Of a stretch of 20,156 nucleotides of DNA, positions 7,564 to 16,210 are shown piece after piece. Numbering within the stretch: the stretch's first letter is position 1; the number at the start of each line of letters is the position of its first letter. The notes below the pieces were generated by a model. That model searched no databases and was not told the origin of the DNA. It saw only the letters and a list, made by a program, of their open reading frames with translations. The translations under genes were made by a program, and so were the position numbers. The DNA comes from CAZRIE01 sp964600075 (GTDB taxonomy: Bacteria; Bacteroidota; Bacteroidia; Flavobacteriales; Flavobacteriaceae): positions 1-20,156 of the forward strand of contig CAZRIE010000075.1 of NCBI GenBank assembly GCA_964600075.1, read 5' to 3'.

Positions 7564-8322
7564 TTAATATGCGATGTTTGCGACAATATTTTCGACCGTA
7601 GGGCTTTGGTTGCCACCTTTTGGTTCGATAGTAATATATCCCAAGGCATTATCGGAATAAGGTAAAGCCAATAATTTTTCTTGGCTATCGGCCTCTTTTA
7701 TGATACCGAGGTTCACCATTTTGCCGTTGACCTCTGCCCACATTTGGTAACATTGGTCTTCCGGCAAGTTGGGCAGCTTACTTACATTGATATAAGAAAG
7801 TTTTTTAACAGGGTTGACATATGCAACCGCCTTAAGCTCTTCTGCTTTTGTATTACCCTTGACATTATATTTTTTTGTCTCCGGATTTTGAAGAACGATA
7901 AATTGGTTTCTAACGTCTTCTAACTGCTCGCGCATGGTTTCTTCGAGATCATCGATTTTATTGTTGACAATCGTATTTTCTTGCTGAAGGCTCTGGTTCT
8001 GGTCCCAAATGAAATACGTGGCACCGACAGAGACTAGTACTGCGAAACTAGCGGCTATGGCAAATCGGTAGAAGTATTTGCGCCCCATAGTTTCTTTTCG
8101 AATTCGAATCAAAATCTTCTCTTTTAGCGCATCGGGCGCTTTGATCGCATGTAATTTGGCAAATGTTTCCAAATTTTCCTGTAGTTCGTCGTAAGTTTTT
8201 CGAACTTCGGGATGCATAGCGATATATCGCTCTACTTGCAAAGTTTCCGTATCAGTGGTAGTTCCCAAGAGGTAGTTCTCGAGCAAATCGGAATCCAAGA
8301 ATTGTTTTATTTTTTCTTTCAT
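7564..8322 (-). CDS. RskA-type anti-sigma factor
   Basis: The product is a single-pass membrane protein of 252 residues. A cytoplasmic N-terminal anti-sigma domain (about 1-75, with DLLENYLLG and VERYIAMHPEVRKTYDEL) is followed by a membrane span (about 84-106), a periplasmic coiled coil (about 107-145) and a C-terminal RskA domain (about 180-250, LPEDQCYQMWAEVNGKMVNLG). The HxxxCxxC zinc motif of ZAS anti-sigma factors is absent from the N-terminus. It starts 4 bp after the stop of the upstream ECF sigma gene, so the pair is a standard sigma/anti-sigma operon in which this protein holds the sigma factor inactive at the membrane. The signal that releases it cannot be told from the sequence. 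Confidence 0.92.
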   Translation of the reverse strand: MKEKIKQFLDSDLLENYLLGTTTDTETLQVERYIAMHPEVRKTYDELQENLETFAKLHAIKAPDALKEKILIRIRKETMGRKYFYRFAIAASFAVLVSVGATYFIWDQNQSLQQENTIVNNKIDDLEETMREQLEDVRNQFIVLQNPETKKYNVKGNTKAEELKAVAYVNPVKKLSYINVSKLPNLPEDQCYQMWAEVNGKMVNLGIIKEADSQEKLLALPYSDNALGYITIEPKGGNQSPTVENIVANIAY

Positions 8323-8326
8323 AATA

Positions 8327-8893
8327 TTAGGGTATCAGGTTTAATGATAACACCAGTAGTAGTGTTGGGCCATATATTTTTTTGAGTTCCCTCAGTCCGA
8401 TTTTCAATCTTGATTTTATAGTTCCCAAAGGTATGTTTAGCTCATCGCTAGCCTCTTGTTGTGTCATTCCCTGGAAAAAAAGGGCATCTAACACAATTTG
8501 GTACTTTGACTCTATCTTTTCAAGATTATCTCGGACGTCCATAAACTCTGGTCTTGTACTATTGACGCCTAGATTATATACGTCCGAAACATCGATTTGG
8601 ATTTCCTTATCACTCTTTGTATTGACACTTCTTAATTTATCGATTGCAGTGTTGCGTGTAATACGAAAAAGCCACGTAAATAACTTGGCTTTAGAGGCGT
8701 CATAGGTATCTGATTTTTTCCAGATTTTTACAAAACTTTCCTGTAGCACATCTTTCGCCAATTCTTCGTCGCGCACAACTTTATTGGCAACGCCCAAAAG
8801 CGTGTCGCCGTAGTGTTCGTACAAAAGCGAGATTGCCTTTTCATTTCGCTCTTGAAGCAGTTCTACAATATGTTTTTCAAGTAACGTGCTCAT
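8327..8893 (-). CDS. ECF-type RNA polymerase sigma factor, SigK-like, partner of the RskA-type anti-sigma
   Basis: The product has 188 residues from ATG 8893 (MSTLLEKHIVELLQERNEKAI). Region 2 includes LAKDVLQESFVKIWKK and LFTWLFRITRNTAIDKLRS, and region 4 includes GMTQQEASDELNIPLGTIKSRLKIGLRELKK. A TTG at 8935 would add 14 residues that look unlike a sigma N-terminus, so the ATG is preferred. The C-terminus is unusually hydrophobic (YGPTLLLVLSLNLIP). The gene is followed after 4 bp by its anti-sigma gene. The 205-bp upstream spacer to murB shows no convincing housekeeping promoter. It holds CGGT-TAG-ACCG at 8942-8952, a short inverted repeat that is too small to interpret. Confidence 0.92.
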   Translation of the reverse strand: MSTLLEKHIVELLQERNEKAISLLYEHYGDTLLGVANKVVRDEELAKDVLQESFVKIWKKSDTYDASKAKLFTWLFRITRNTAIDKLRSVNTKSDKEIQIDVSDVYNLGVNSTRPEFMDVRDNLEKIESKYQIVLDALFFQGMTQQEASDELNIPLGTIKSRLKIGLRELKKIYGPTLLLVLSLNLIP

Positions 8894-9070
8894 AATATAA
8901 TGTAGGTCATAAAAAAATGATGCTGGGGCATCCAATATGGTCGGTTAGACCGTATATCAGTAAACGCTAATTTATAGATTTGATTGTTATATTGGTGTTT
9001 TAGTAAAATTTAATAATATAAATATGCACTTGGTAACTGCATATTTAGTTTTTGGTTAGTTTGGTTTGGT

Positions 9071-9102
9071 ATAACCCCTGTCGATTTATCTGCAGGGGTT
9101 AT
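9071..9102. terminator. Stem-loop overlapping the murB stop codon, possible bidirectional terminator
   Basis: Perfect 10-bp arms ATAACCCCTG (9071-9080) and CAGGGGTTAT (9093-9102) flank a 12-nt loop. The right arm contains the murB stop codon (9099-9101). Read on the plus strand the stem is followed by TTTATAAT. Read on the minus strand, the murB direction, what follows is ACCAAACC, a poor U-tract. It may terminate murB without a strong U-run, or stop plus-strand transcription, or protect the 3' end. Confidence 0.55.
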
Positions 9103-10118
9103 TTTATAATGTTCACTTCTGAGGCAATTTGAATTCCGAATTTCTTTTCGACTTCACCGATAATACGATGTGCAAGATCAAGAATTTCTTTGCCAGTGGC
9201 ATTGCCATGGTTTACCAATACCAAGGCCTGATTTTTATGAATACCGGCATCACCAAAACGTTTTCCCTTAAAACCACACTGCTCGATAAGCCAACCTGCC
9301 GGAATTTTATAAGCATCTTCTGAAACTTTATAAAAAGGCGCATCTGCATGGTCTTTTGTAAATGTATGGAATTCAGAAGCTCTAATAATCGGATTTTTAA
9401 AAAAACTACCACTATTGCCAAGCACTTTAGGATTTGGCAATTTACTTTGTCGTATAGCGATTACAGCATTAGAAATATCTTTAATTGAAGGGTCGGAAAT
9501 TCCTTCCTTTTCGAGTTCTGCTTCAATAGCTCCGTATGATGTGTTTTTTTTATGATTGCCCTTAGTCAAATCAAAAGTTACAGAGGTAATGATGTATTTT
9601 CCTTTGCCTTTGTTCTTGAAATAAGAATCGCGATAGCCGAATTGGCAATCTTCTTTAGAGAAGATTCTTAACTTTTGTGTTTCGACATTCATCGCCTCAC
9701 AGCTTACAAAGGTATCTTTCAGCTCAACCCCGTAGGCCCCGATATTTTGAATAGGTGCGGTGCCAGTATTACCGGGAATCAGTGACATGTTTTCAAGTCC
9801 GCCATAGTCGTTGTCTAAAGTCCACAGCAGCATTTCATGCCAATTTTCACCGGCCATGACTTTTATAGTAACCGCGTCTTGGTCTTCCTTAACCACTTCA
9901 ATTCCCTTTATGTTAATATGTAAAACTAGTGCGTCTAAATCACTGGTGATAAGCATATTACTTCCGCCGCTAATTATAAATTTCCTAGGATGGTCCTCGT
10001 GCTGTAGGGCATGCCTAAGGTCATCCGTACTGTTGATCTCACAGAAAAACTTTGCCATGGCGGCAATGCCGAAGGTATTATAAGGTTTAAGTGAAATATT
10101 CCTTTGGATATCCATCAT
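9099..10118 (-). CDS. murB: UDP-N-acetylenolpyruvoylglucosamine reductase
   Basis: MurB reduces the enolpyruvyl ether of UDP-GlcNAc to UDP-N-acetylmuramate with NADPH and FAD in the cytoplasm, the second committed step of peptidoglycan synthesis. In 339 residues it shows the FAD-binding blocks FIISGGSNML (47-56) and MSLIPGNTGTAPIQNIGAYG (111-130). The type I signature GYRDSYFK has Arg163. Further markers are GNSGSFFKNP with the proton-donating Ser238, AGWLIEQCGFKGKRFGDAGIH, and the terminal Glu334. This is the E. coli-like type I form. Its first ATG overlaps the TGA of the upstream aminotransferase (ATGA), indicating translational coupling; a second ATG follows immediately. A hairpin begins in its stop codon. 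Confidence 0.96.
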   Translation of the reverse strand: MMDIQRNISLKPYNTFGIAAMAKFFCEINSTDDLRHALQHEDHPRKFIISGGSNMLITSDLDALVLHINIKGIEVVKEDQDAVTIKVMAGENWHEMLLWTLDNDYGGLENMSLIPGNTGTAPIQNIGAYGVELKDTFVSCEAMNVETQKLRIFSKEDCQFGYRDSYFKNKGKGKYIITSVTFDLTKGNHKKNTSYGAIEAELEKEGISDPSIKDISNAVIAIRQSKLPNPKVLGNSGSFFKNPIIRASEFHTFTKDHADAPFYKVSEDAYKIPAGWLIEQCGFKGKRFGDAGIHKNQALVLVNHGNATGKEILDLAHRIIGEVEKKFGIQIASEVNIIK

Positions 10119-11305
10119 CCTATATAACTCTTCAAGCCTTCTTTTAGTATGTTGACCGCCCTTCTTAGACTTTCTTTGTCAAGCACATAGGCAATCCGAA
10201 TTTGATTTTTTCCGTAGCCTTCACTAGCATAAAAACCCGCTGCAGGTGCTACCATCACCGTTTCGCCGTTCAACCGGAAATCTTCAAGCAACCATTGTGC
10301 AAAATCATCGGCATCTGTTATAGGCAGTTCGACAATGCAGTAGAAGGCCCCTTGTGGCTGACCGACTTTCACACCATGGATTTTTTTTAGTTCTTCGATT
10401 AAAAGATTTCTGCGACCAACGTATTCTTCCTTTACTTCATCAAAATAACGCTGAGGAGTATCCAATGCGGCCTCACTGGCAATTTGGGCGTAGGTCGGGG
10501 GCGATAATCGAGCTTGTGCGAATTTGAGGGCAGTTTTGATTACGTGCTTATTTTTGGAAACCAAACAACCGATACGGGCCCCGCACATGCTGTATCGTTT
10601 TGATACGGAATCAACGATAATGCCATATTCTTCAAGTCCTTCCTCTTGTAAAATGGAATAGTGTTCTTTACCGTCATACGTAAACTCGCGGTAGACTTCA
10701 TCGGCCACTAAAAAGAGATTGTGTTTTTTTACGATGTTGGCGAGTTTTTGAATTTCTGCCTTGGTATATAAATATCCAGTCGGATTACCAGGATTGCAAA
10801 TCAAAATGGCCTTGGTCCTCGGGGTAATCAATTTTTCGAATTCTTCGATTGGAGGTAGGGCAAAATTTGAATCGATATGGGAAATTACAGGAACCACATT
10901 GACTCCTGCTGCCGTGGCAAAGCCGTTATAATTGGCATAAAAAGGCTCGGGAATAATAATTTCGTCATCATTATCCATAATACTGCCCATCGCAAAGGCG
11001 AGGGCTTCCGAACCTCCTGTGGTTACGATAATGTCTTGCACAGTTACGTGAATATCATTTTTGGCATAATATGCGGCAAGTTTTTTGCGATATGCTTCGG
11101 AGCCTTCCGTTCGGCTATATTCCAGTACTTCGAGCGTATTGTTCTTTACGGCATCAAGGGCGATCTGAGGTGTTTTAATATCGGGTTGCCCGATATTTAG
11201 GTGAAAGACCTTGGCCCCGTTCTTTTTTGCCTGTTCGGCAAAAGGCACCAACTTTCGTATAGGTGATTCGGGCATGGATAGCCCCTTTTTTGATACTGAT
11301 GGCAT
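10115..11305 (-). CDS. Class I/II PLP-dependent aminotransferase (aspartate/tyrosine-type)
   Basis: The start is taken at ATG 11305 (MPSVSKKGLSMPESPIRKL), giving 396 residues. An ATG at 11341 would add 12 residues (MVFRFLWKIKIA) that do not fit the family N-terminus. Fold-type I markers are present: HLNIGQPDIKTP, TTGGSEAL for phosphate binding, CNPGNPTGY with the PLP-contacting Asn173, the VADEVYREF Asp202, and the Schiff-base Lys236 in DSVSKRYSMCGARIG. QIRIAYVL near the end holds the substrate carboxylate Arg. It belongs to the AspC/TyrB/aromatic aminotransferase superfamily; the amino-acid substrate cannot be fixed from sequence alone. It overlaps murB by 4 bp and is divergent from the secreted protease gene. 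Confidence 0.92.
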   Translation of the reverse strand: MPSVSKKGLSMPESPIRKLVPFAEQAKKNGAKVFHLNIGQPDIKTPQIALDAVKNNTLEVLEYSRTEGSEAYRKKLAAYYAKNDIHVTVQDIIVTTGGSEALAFAMGSIMDNDDEIIIPEPFYANYNGFATAAGVNVVPVISHIDSNFALPPIEEFEKLITPRTKAILICNPGNPTGYLYTKAEIQKLANIVKKHNLFLVADEVYREFTYDGKEHYSILQEEGLEEYGIIVDSVSKRYSMCGARIGCLVSKNKHVIKTALKFAQARLSPPTYAQIASEAALDTPQRYFDEVKEEYVGRRNLLIEELKKIHGVKVGQPQGAFYCIVELPITDADDFAQWLLEDFRLNGETVMVAPAAGFYASEGYGKNQIRIAYVLDKESLRRAVNILKEGLKSYIG

Positions 11306-11457
11306 AGCAATCTTGATTTTCCACAAAAATCGGAAAACCATTCGACAAAACCATTATCGACGATTACATTTCGGTTATCGGACTTTTGTTAATTAACAGT
11401 TTTATTATATAAATAAATCGTAAATTGAAGATGGTTAATTAGTTAATAACTAGAAAG

Positions 11458-12786
11458 TTGAAAGAGTTACAGCGTTACATAGCATTGTTGTTATTTTTGC
11501 TACCCCTGTTTGGGGCAGCGCAGACTTTCGATTTGCCCAATGGGCAAAAAACAGAAAAATTAAAGTTTCAGTTGATTAACAACCTTATTGTAGTGCCTGT
11601 TGAAGTAAACGGTACCGAGCTTTCCTTTCTACTTGATTCGGGGGTAGGTAAACCTATTCTTTTCAATCTATCCGATAAAGATTCCGTTCAGATCAATAAC
11701 GTTTCGGAAATCACAATTAGGGGCCTTGGCGATGGGGAGCCTATCAAGGCATTGAGTTCAAGTGGAAATACCTTCCAAATTAAAAACATCAAAAACGGCG
11801 ATCAGCAATTATATGTAGTCTTAGATAAGGATATGAACTTTTCCCCATCATTGGGTATACCTATACACGGAATTATCGGCTATGATCTTTTTCGTGATTT
11901 TGTGGTAGATATCAATTATGGCAGTCAAACGATAAAATTTCATGATCCGGAATCCTATACCTACAGGAACAGTAGAAACCGTGAAACTTTGCCCCTTACC
12001 ATTAGAAGAAAGAAAGCTTATATAGATGGGAGTTTATTCTTAAACGATTCTCGAGAACTGCCCGTTAAACTATTGGTAGATACAGGAAGTAGTGACGCTA
12101 TATGGTTATTTGAAGATGAAGATATCAACATACCAGAAAAGCATTACAAAGACTTTCTAGGGAAGGGCCTAAACGGGGATGTTTTTGGAAGGCGTACCAA
12201 AGTCAACAGCTTCAAATTAGGGCGTTTTGCACTAGAGGATGCCAAGGCAGCCTTTCCTGATATGGAATCGTATAGTTCTATAAAAAATTTAAGCAGCCGA
12301 AACGGCAGTGTGGGCGGGGAAGTGCTCAAACGGTTCAATATCGTCTTTGACTACCAACGAAATAAAATTACCTTACGAAAGAACAGTCTTTTCGATGCGC
12401 CGTTTAAGTATAACTTGAGCGGACTCGACCTACAACATAATGGTATGCGCTATATCTCAGAAAGTATCTCTGATTCGCGGGGCGTAGTATCTAGCGATAA
12501 CAAGAATTTTGGTAATGTGCAACTGTTATTCGAGACCCAGACCAGGCTCAGTTTGGTTCCCGAAATTGTCGTATCGGGCATACGTGCCGGCAGCCCTGCC
12601 CATCAGGCCGGTCTAAAAGAAGGCGATGTCATACTCGCCGTAAACGGTAAGCGGGTTCATCGGTACAAACTTCAAGAGGTTCTAGGAATGCTCAATAAAA
12701 AAGAGGGCATGCGTATCAAACTGCTTATCCAACGGTATAGTTCGGACCTCCTGTTTACCTTCGTGCTTAAAAATATGCTCAAATAA
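11458..12786 (+). CDS. Secreted retropepsin-like aspartyl protease with two lobes and a C-terminal PDZ domain
   Basis: The product has 442 residues. A signal peptide ends at AQ (about 1-22). Lobe 1 has LSFLLDSGVGKPILF (Asp60) and ends in IIGYDLFRDFVVDINYGSQT. Lobe 2 has VKLLVDTGSSDAIWLF (Asp208) and ends in VGGEVLKRFNIVFDYQRNK. A PDZ domain (about 368-440) includes VSGIRAGSPAHQAGLKEGD and VILAVNGKRV. The two lobes look like an internal duplication, each with one catalytic D[ST]G, so a single chain could form a complete aspartic protease site. It probably acts in the periplasm or on the outer membrane. The start is TTG 11458: a stop lies 18 bp upstream in frame, no ATG is present, and the signal peptide begins exactly there. 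It is transcribed alone and ends in its own terminator. Confidence 0.9.
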   Translation: MKELQRYIALLLFLLPLFGAAQTFDLPNGQKTEKLKFQLINNLIVVPVEVNGTELSFLLDSGVGKPILFNLSDKDSVQINNVSEITIRGLGDGEPIKALSSSGNTFQIKNIKNGDQQLYVVLDKDMNFSPSLGIPIHGIIGYDLFRDFVVDINYGSQTIKFHDPESYTYRNSRNRETLPLTIRRKKAYIDGSLFLNDSRELPVKLLVDTGSSDAIWLFEDEDINIPEKHYKDFLGKGLNGDVFGRRTKVNSFKLGRFALEDAKAAFPDMESYSSIKNLSSRNGSVGGEVLKRFNIVFDYQRNKITLRKNSLFDAPFKYNLSGLDLQHNGMRYISESISDSRGVVSSDNKNFGNVQLLFETQTRLSLVPEIVVSGIRAGSPAHQAGLKEGDVILAVNGKRVHRYKLQEVLGMLNKKEGMRIKLLIQRYSSDLLFTFVLKNMLK

Positions 12787-12803
12787 AAAACCTGATGTCC
12801 GTT

Positions 12804-12842
12804 TGGTTGGGTGTCGGATGCTCGATGCCCACCGTATTTTTT
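12804..12842 (+). terminator. Rho-independent terminator of the aspartyl protease gene
   Basis: An imperfect hairpin pairs GGGTGTCG (12809-12816) with CGATGCCC (12823-12830), including two G-U pairs. It extends outward past a one-base bulge (GG...T with ACC), and is followed within 4 nt by TATTTTTT. It lies about 20 bp past the protease stop and faces the terminator of the convergent DUF1573 gene. Confidence 0.7.
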
Positions 12843-12883
12843 GGAAAGGGAAATCTGGCGCCCTGCCATTTTCTATTTATAAG

Positions 12884-12912
12884 AAAAAAAAACCCCGATG
12901 GAAACATCGGGG
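12884..12912 (-). terminator. Rho-independent terminator of the DUF1573 gene
   Basis: Perfect 8-bp arms CCCCGATG (12893-12900) and CATCGGGG (12905-12912) close a 4-nt loop. On the minus strand the stem is followed by nine T. It lies 27 bp past the DUF1573 stop. On the plus strand the loop is GAAA but the following bases are not T-rich, so it works best for the minus strand. Confidence 0.9.
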
Positions 12913-12939
12913 TCTTAACATATTCTAAAAAAATTCGTT

Positions 12940-13329
12940 TTACTTTCCTTCAACGGCTTTTACTTCGCCTTTGATTTTAAGAACTTTCGTTGGTGTATCC
13001 GCATTCGATATAACGGTTATCGCCTTTCTAATAGGCCCAACACGGTTTGTATCGTATTTTACCTGAATTTCTCCAGTTTTACCCGGTAAAATTGGATCTT
13101 CTGGTTTTTTTGGGATGGTACACCCACAACTTGAACTTACCTTACTGATAATCAATGGGACCTGACCTGTATTCGTGAACTCGAATACGCGAACGCCATT
13201 AGCACCTTTGTCAATTTCACCGTAATCTACGGTCTCTGTCTTAAATTCAATTTTGGCGGCCTTATCCTGTGCGGTAAGGGTCAATCCCATAAGGCCTACG
13301 AACAATACAAGCACTATTTTTTTCATCAT
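12940..13329 (-). CDS. Secreted DUF1573 family protein
   Basis: The product has 129 residues from ATG 13329 (MMKKIVLVLFVGLMGLTLTAQDK); the adjacent ATG at 13326 is an equally good start. A TTG at 13350 would add seven residues ahead of the signal peptide and is less likely. After the signal peptide (about 1-20) comes a single immunoglobulin-like beta domain typical of DUF1573. It has VDYGEIDKGANGVRVFEFTN, the conserved SSCGCT motif and VLKIKGEVK at the end. The family is common in Bacteroidota and exported; its function is unknown. It is transcribed alone, divergent from valS, and has a strong terminator. Confidence 0.9.
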   Translation of the reverse strand: MMKKIVLVLFVGLMGLTLTAQDKAAKIEFKTETVDYGEIDKGANGVRVFEFTNTGQVPLIISKVSSSCGCTIPKKPEDPILPGKTGEIQVKYDTNRVGPIRKAITVISNADTPTKVLKIKGEVKAVEGK

Positions 13330-13406
13330 TTTAAATTTAGGGAATTTCAAAATTAAATCTTTTCAGATGAACATCCAAAATTCTTTTCTTATCTGTTAAC
13401 GTTACT

Positions 13407-13414
13407 TATTTTTG
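13407..13414 (+). promoter_or_regulatory. Possible -7 promoter box upstream of valS
   Basis: TATTTTTG matches TANNTTTG exactly and would give a valS leader of about 100 nt. A second 7/8 match, TACTTTTT at 13480-13487, would give a leader of about 30 nt. Neither has a TTG at the -33 distance. The spacer also contains the inverted repeat GGCAA-AA-TTGCC (13432-13443) and a small GGTCT/AGACC hairpin around the second box (13476-13493). Confidence 0.28.
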
Positions 13415-13523
13415 TTTCGTATTTAAAATCTGGCAAAATTGCCATTATTTATTAACAACGAAACATCTTGTTTGGGTCTTACTTTTTAGACCTACATTCC
13501 TAAGTCAAAAACTGTTCCAAAAT

Positions 13524-16172
13524 ATGGCTATCCCTTCAAAATATGACTCTCAAAAAGCTGAAAACCATTGGTACGACTACTGGATGGAGCATGACTACTT
13601 TTCTTCCAAACCGGATGACAGGGAGCCATATACTATCGTAATTCCTCCCCCGAACGTTACAGGCGTGCTTCATATGGGCCATATGCTCAACAATACCCTT
13701 CAAGATGTATTGACACGAAGGGCTCGGTTGATGGGTAAAAATGCGTGTTGGGTTCCCGGAATGGACCATGCTTCCATCGCTACAGAGGCCAAAGTGGTGG
13801 CTAAATTGAAGTCCGAAGGCATTGATAAGACAGACATAGGGCGTGAAGCTTTTTTGAAACATGCCTGGGATTGGACGGACGAGTATGGAGGCGTAATTTT
13901 AGAGCAATTAAAGAAGCTGGGTTGTTCATGTGATTGGCAGCGTACCAAGTTTACGATGGATGACGATATGTACAAGTCTGTTATCAAAATTTTTGTCGAT
14001 TTATTTGATAAAGGATTGATATACAGAGGTTATCGTATGGTGAATTGGGATCCCGAAGCACAAACTACCCTTTCTGACGAAGAGGTTATTTATGAGGAAA
14101 AACAGGGATTATTGTACTATTTGTCATACCCCATAGAAGGGTCAGATGAGAAAATAACCATTGCCACTACTAGGCCGGAAACCATTTTAGGAGATACTGC
14201 TATTTGTATCAACCCCAATGATGAACGTTATAGGCATCTAAGGGGTAAAAAAGCGATTGTTCCCATTTGTAATCGTGTTATACCTATAATCGAAGATGAA
14301 TATGTAGATATCGAATTCGGTACCGGTTGTTTGAAAATTACGCCCGCGCACGATAGTAACGATAAGGCTTTGGGCGAAAAGCACGATCTTGAAACCATAG
14401 ATATTTTCAATGCCGATGCTACTTTAAATTCCTTCGGATTACACTATGAGGGAAAAGACCGATTTACGGTTCGAAAGGAAATTACCAAAGAACTGGAAGA
14501 AAGTGGATTTCTTGTTAAAAAAGAGAATTATATCAATAAAGTCGGCACTTCCGAACGGACGAAAGCCATTATCGAACCACGATTGAGCGATCAATGGTTC
14601 TTAAAAATGGAAGATTTGGTCAAACCGGCACTAAAAGCAGTTTTGGAAACGCAAGAAGTCAAATTCTTTCCCAAAAAATTCGAAAACACCTATCGACATT
14701 GGATGGAGAACATCCGCGACTGGAACATTTCGCGCCAGTTATGGTGGGGGCAGCAGATTCCCGCCTATTTCTACGGTGATGGGCAAGATGACTTTGTAGT
14801 TGCAGAAAGTATTGATGAGGCATTGAAAAAGGCAAATGAAAAACGAGCTGTCACTTCGAGCACAGTTGAGAAGCTTTTAACAAAAGAAGATTTAAAACAG
14901 GACGCAGACGTACTCGATACCTGGTTTTCCTCTTGGTTATGGCCTATTAGTGTTTTTAATGGTATTCTAGAACCTGATAACAAAGAAGTCAGTTATTATT
15001 ACCCGACCAGTGATTTGGTCACGGGGCCAGATATCATTTTTTTCTGGGTTGCCCGTATGATAATTTCAGGGTATGAATATCGCGATGAACGGCCATTTAA
15101 AAATGTTTATTTCACGGGCTTGGTGCGTGATAAGCAGCGTAGAAAAATGTCGAAATCCTTAGGGAATTCACCCGATGCGTTAAAGTTGATAGAAAAATAT
15201 GGCGCCGATGGCATTCGAGTTGGGCTTTTATTGAGTTCTGCCGCTGGTAATGATTTGATGTTTGACGAAGACCTTTGCCAACAGGGCAAGAACTTTGCCA
15301 ATAAAATTTGGAACGGCTTCCGATTGCTCAAAGGGTGGGAGGTAAGGGATTTACCCCAGCCCGAGGTATCAAAATTGGGTATCGAATGGTATGCTGCCAA
15401 GTTCAACCTTACTTTGACCGAAATCGAGGATCATTTTAGCAAATACCGTATTTCCGATGCCTTAATGGCCATTTATAAATTAGTTTGGGACGATTACAGC
15501 TCTTGGTTGTTGGAAATCATAAAGCCCGATTATCAAAAACCCATTGATAAAATCACCTATGAAGCGGTAATTAGTTTATTCGAACAGAACTTGAAGCTGT
15601 TGCATCCCTTTATGCCCTTTTTAACCGAAGAGGTCTGGCAGCACATTTCCACCCGTACCCCAGAAGAAGCTTTGGTTGTTTCGCAATGGCCTAAGCAAGA
15701 AAAATTTGATGAAGAAATCATTGATAATTTTGATTTTGCAGCAGAAGTTATTTCCGGTGTTCGAAATATCCGTAAAGAAAAGAACATCCCGATGAAAGAA
15801 GCTTTGGAACTCTCTGTGTTAAATGAGATAAAAATTTCCAAAAAATGGGATGCGGTCATTCAAAAACTGACGAATATCTCTGATATTTTCTATGTAAATG
15901 CATCGGTTGATGGAGCATTATCTTTCCGTGTAAAAAGCAATGAATACTTTGTGCCCATGACTGGTGCTATTGATGTTGTGGCCGAAATCAAAAAAATACA
16001 GGACGAACTGAAGTACACCAAAGGCTTTTTGCAGTCAGTACAAAAGAAACTTTCAAACGAGCGTTTTGTGAAGAATGCACCTGAACAAGTTATTGCCATC
16101 GAACGTAAAAAGCAGTCCGATGCCGAAGCGAAGATCGAGACGTTGGAGAAGAGTTTGGGTAGTTTTGGGTAG
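13524..16172 (+). CDS. valS: Valine--tRNA ligase
   Basis: ValS charges tRNA(Val) with valine and proof-reads threonine mischarging. The product has 882 residues. The class Ia catalytic core has PPPNVTGVLHMGHMLNN with the HIGH-type motif HMGH (50-53), the KMSKS motif at 541-545 (RRKMSKSLGNS), and WFSSWLWP. The editing (CP1) domain lies about 180-380, with TTRPETILGDTAI and the GTGCLKITPAHD block. An anticodon-binding domain follows, and a C-terminal coiled coil (about 815-880, rich in Lys/Glu) is characteristic of ValRS. Length matches the family and ATG 13524 gives the normal N-terminus. No terminator is visible; the broken decarboxylase gene begins only 38 bp downstream. Confidence 0.97.
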   Translation: MAIPSKYDSQKAENHWYDYWMEHDYFSSKPDDREPYTIVIPPPNVTGVLHMGHMLNNTLQDVLTRRARLMGKNACWVPGMDHASIATEAKVVAKLKSEGIDKTDIGREAFLKHAWDWTDEYGGVILEQLKKLGCSCDWQRTKFTMDDDMYKSVIKIFVDLFDKGLIYRGYRMVNWDPEAQTTLSDEEVIYEEKQGLLYYLSYPIEGSDEKITIATTRPETILGDTAICINPNDERYRHLRGKKAIVPICNRVIPIIEDEYVDIEFGTGCLKITPAHDSNDKALGEKHDLETIDIFNADATLNSFGLHYEGKDRFTVRKEITKELEESGFLVKKENYINKVGTSERTKAIIEPRLSDQWFLKMEDLVKPALKAVLETQEVKFFPKKFENTYRHWMENIRDWNISRQLWWGQQIPAYFYGDGQDDFVVAESIDEALKKANEKRAVTSSTVEKLLTKEDLKQDADVLDTWFSSWLWPISVFNGILEPDNKEVSYYYPTSDLVTGPDIIFFWVARMIISGYEYRDERPFKNVYFTGLVRDKQRRKMSKSLGNSPDALKLIEKYGADGIRVGLLLSSAAGNDLMFDEDLCQQGKNFANKIWNGFRLLKGWEVRDLPQPEVSKLGIEWYAAKFNLTLTEIEDHFSKYRISDALMAIYKLVWDDYSSWLLEIIKPDYQKPIDKITYEAVISLFEQNLKLLHPFMPFLTEEVWQHISTRTPEEALVVSQWPKQEKFDEEIIDNFDFAAEVISGVRNIRKEKNIPMKEALELSVLNEIKISKKWDAVIQKLTNISDIFYVNASVDGALSFRVKSNEYFVPMTGAIDVVAEIKKIQDELKYTKGFLQSVQKKLSNERFVKNAPEQVIAIERKKQSDAEAKIETLEKSLGSFG

Positions 16173-16210
16173 TTCAGGTGAATTTGTCAATAGCTTGAAA
16201 TTTTGGATAA

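Noticed and set aside
8942..8952. CGGT-TAG-ACCG inverted repeat upstream of the second sigma gene
   Set aside because: Four-base arms are expected by chance; it has no clear relation to a promoter.
11389..11398. GTTAATTAAC palindrome and nearby GTTAAT copies between the aminotransferase and protease genes
   Set aside because: It is short and AT-rich, with irregular spacing of the other copies; no support as an operator.
13476..13493. Hairpin GGTCT/AGACC upstream of valS considered as a T-box or attenuator
   Set aside because: The stem is only 5 bp, there is no T-box sequence or specifier loop, and T-boxes are not expected in this phylum.
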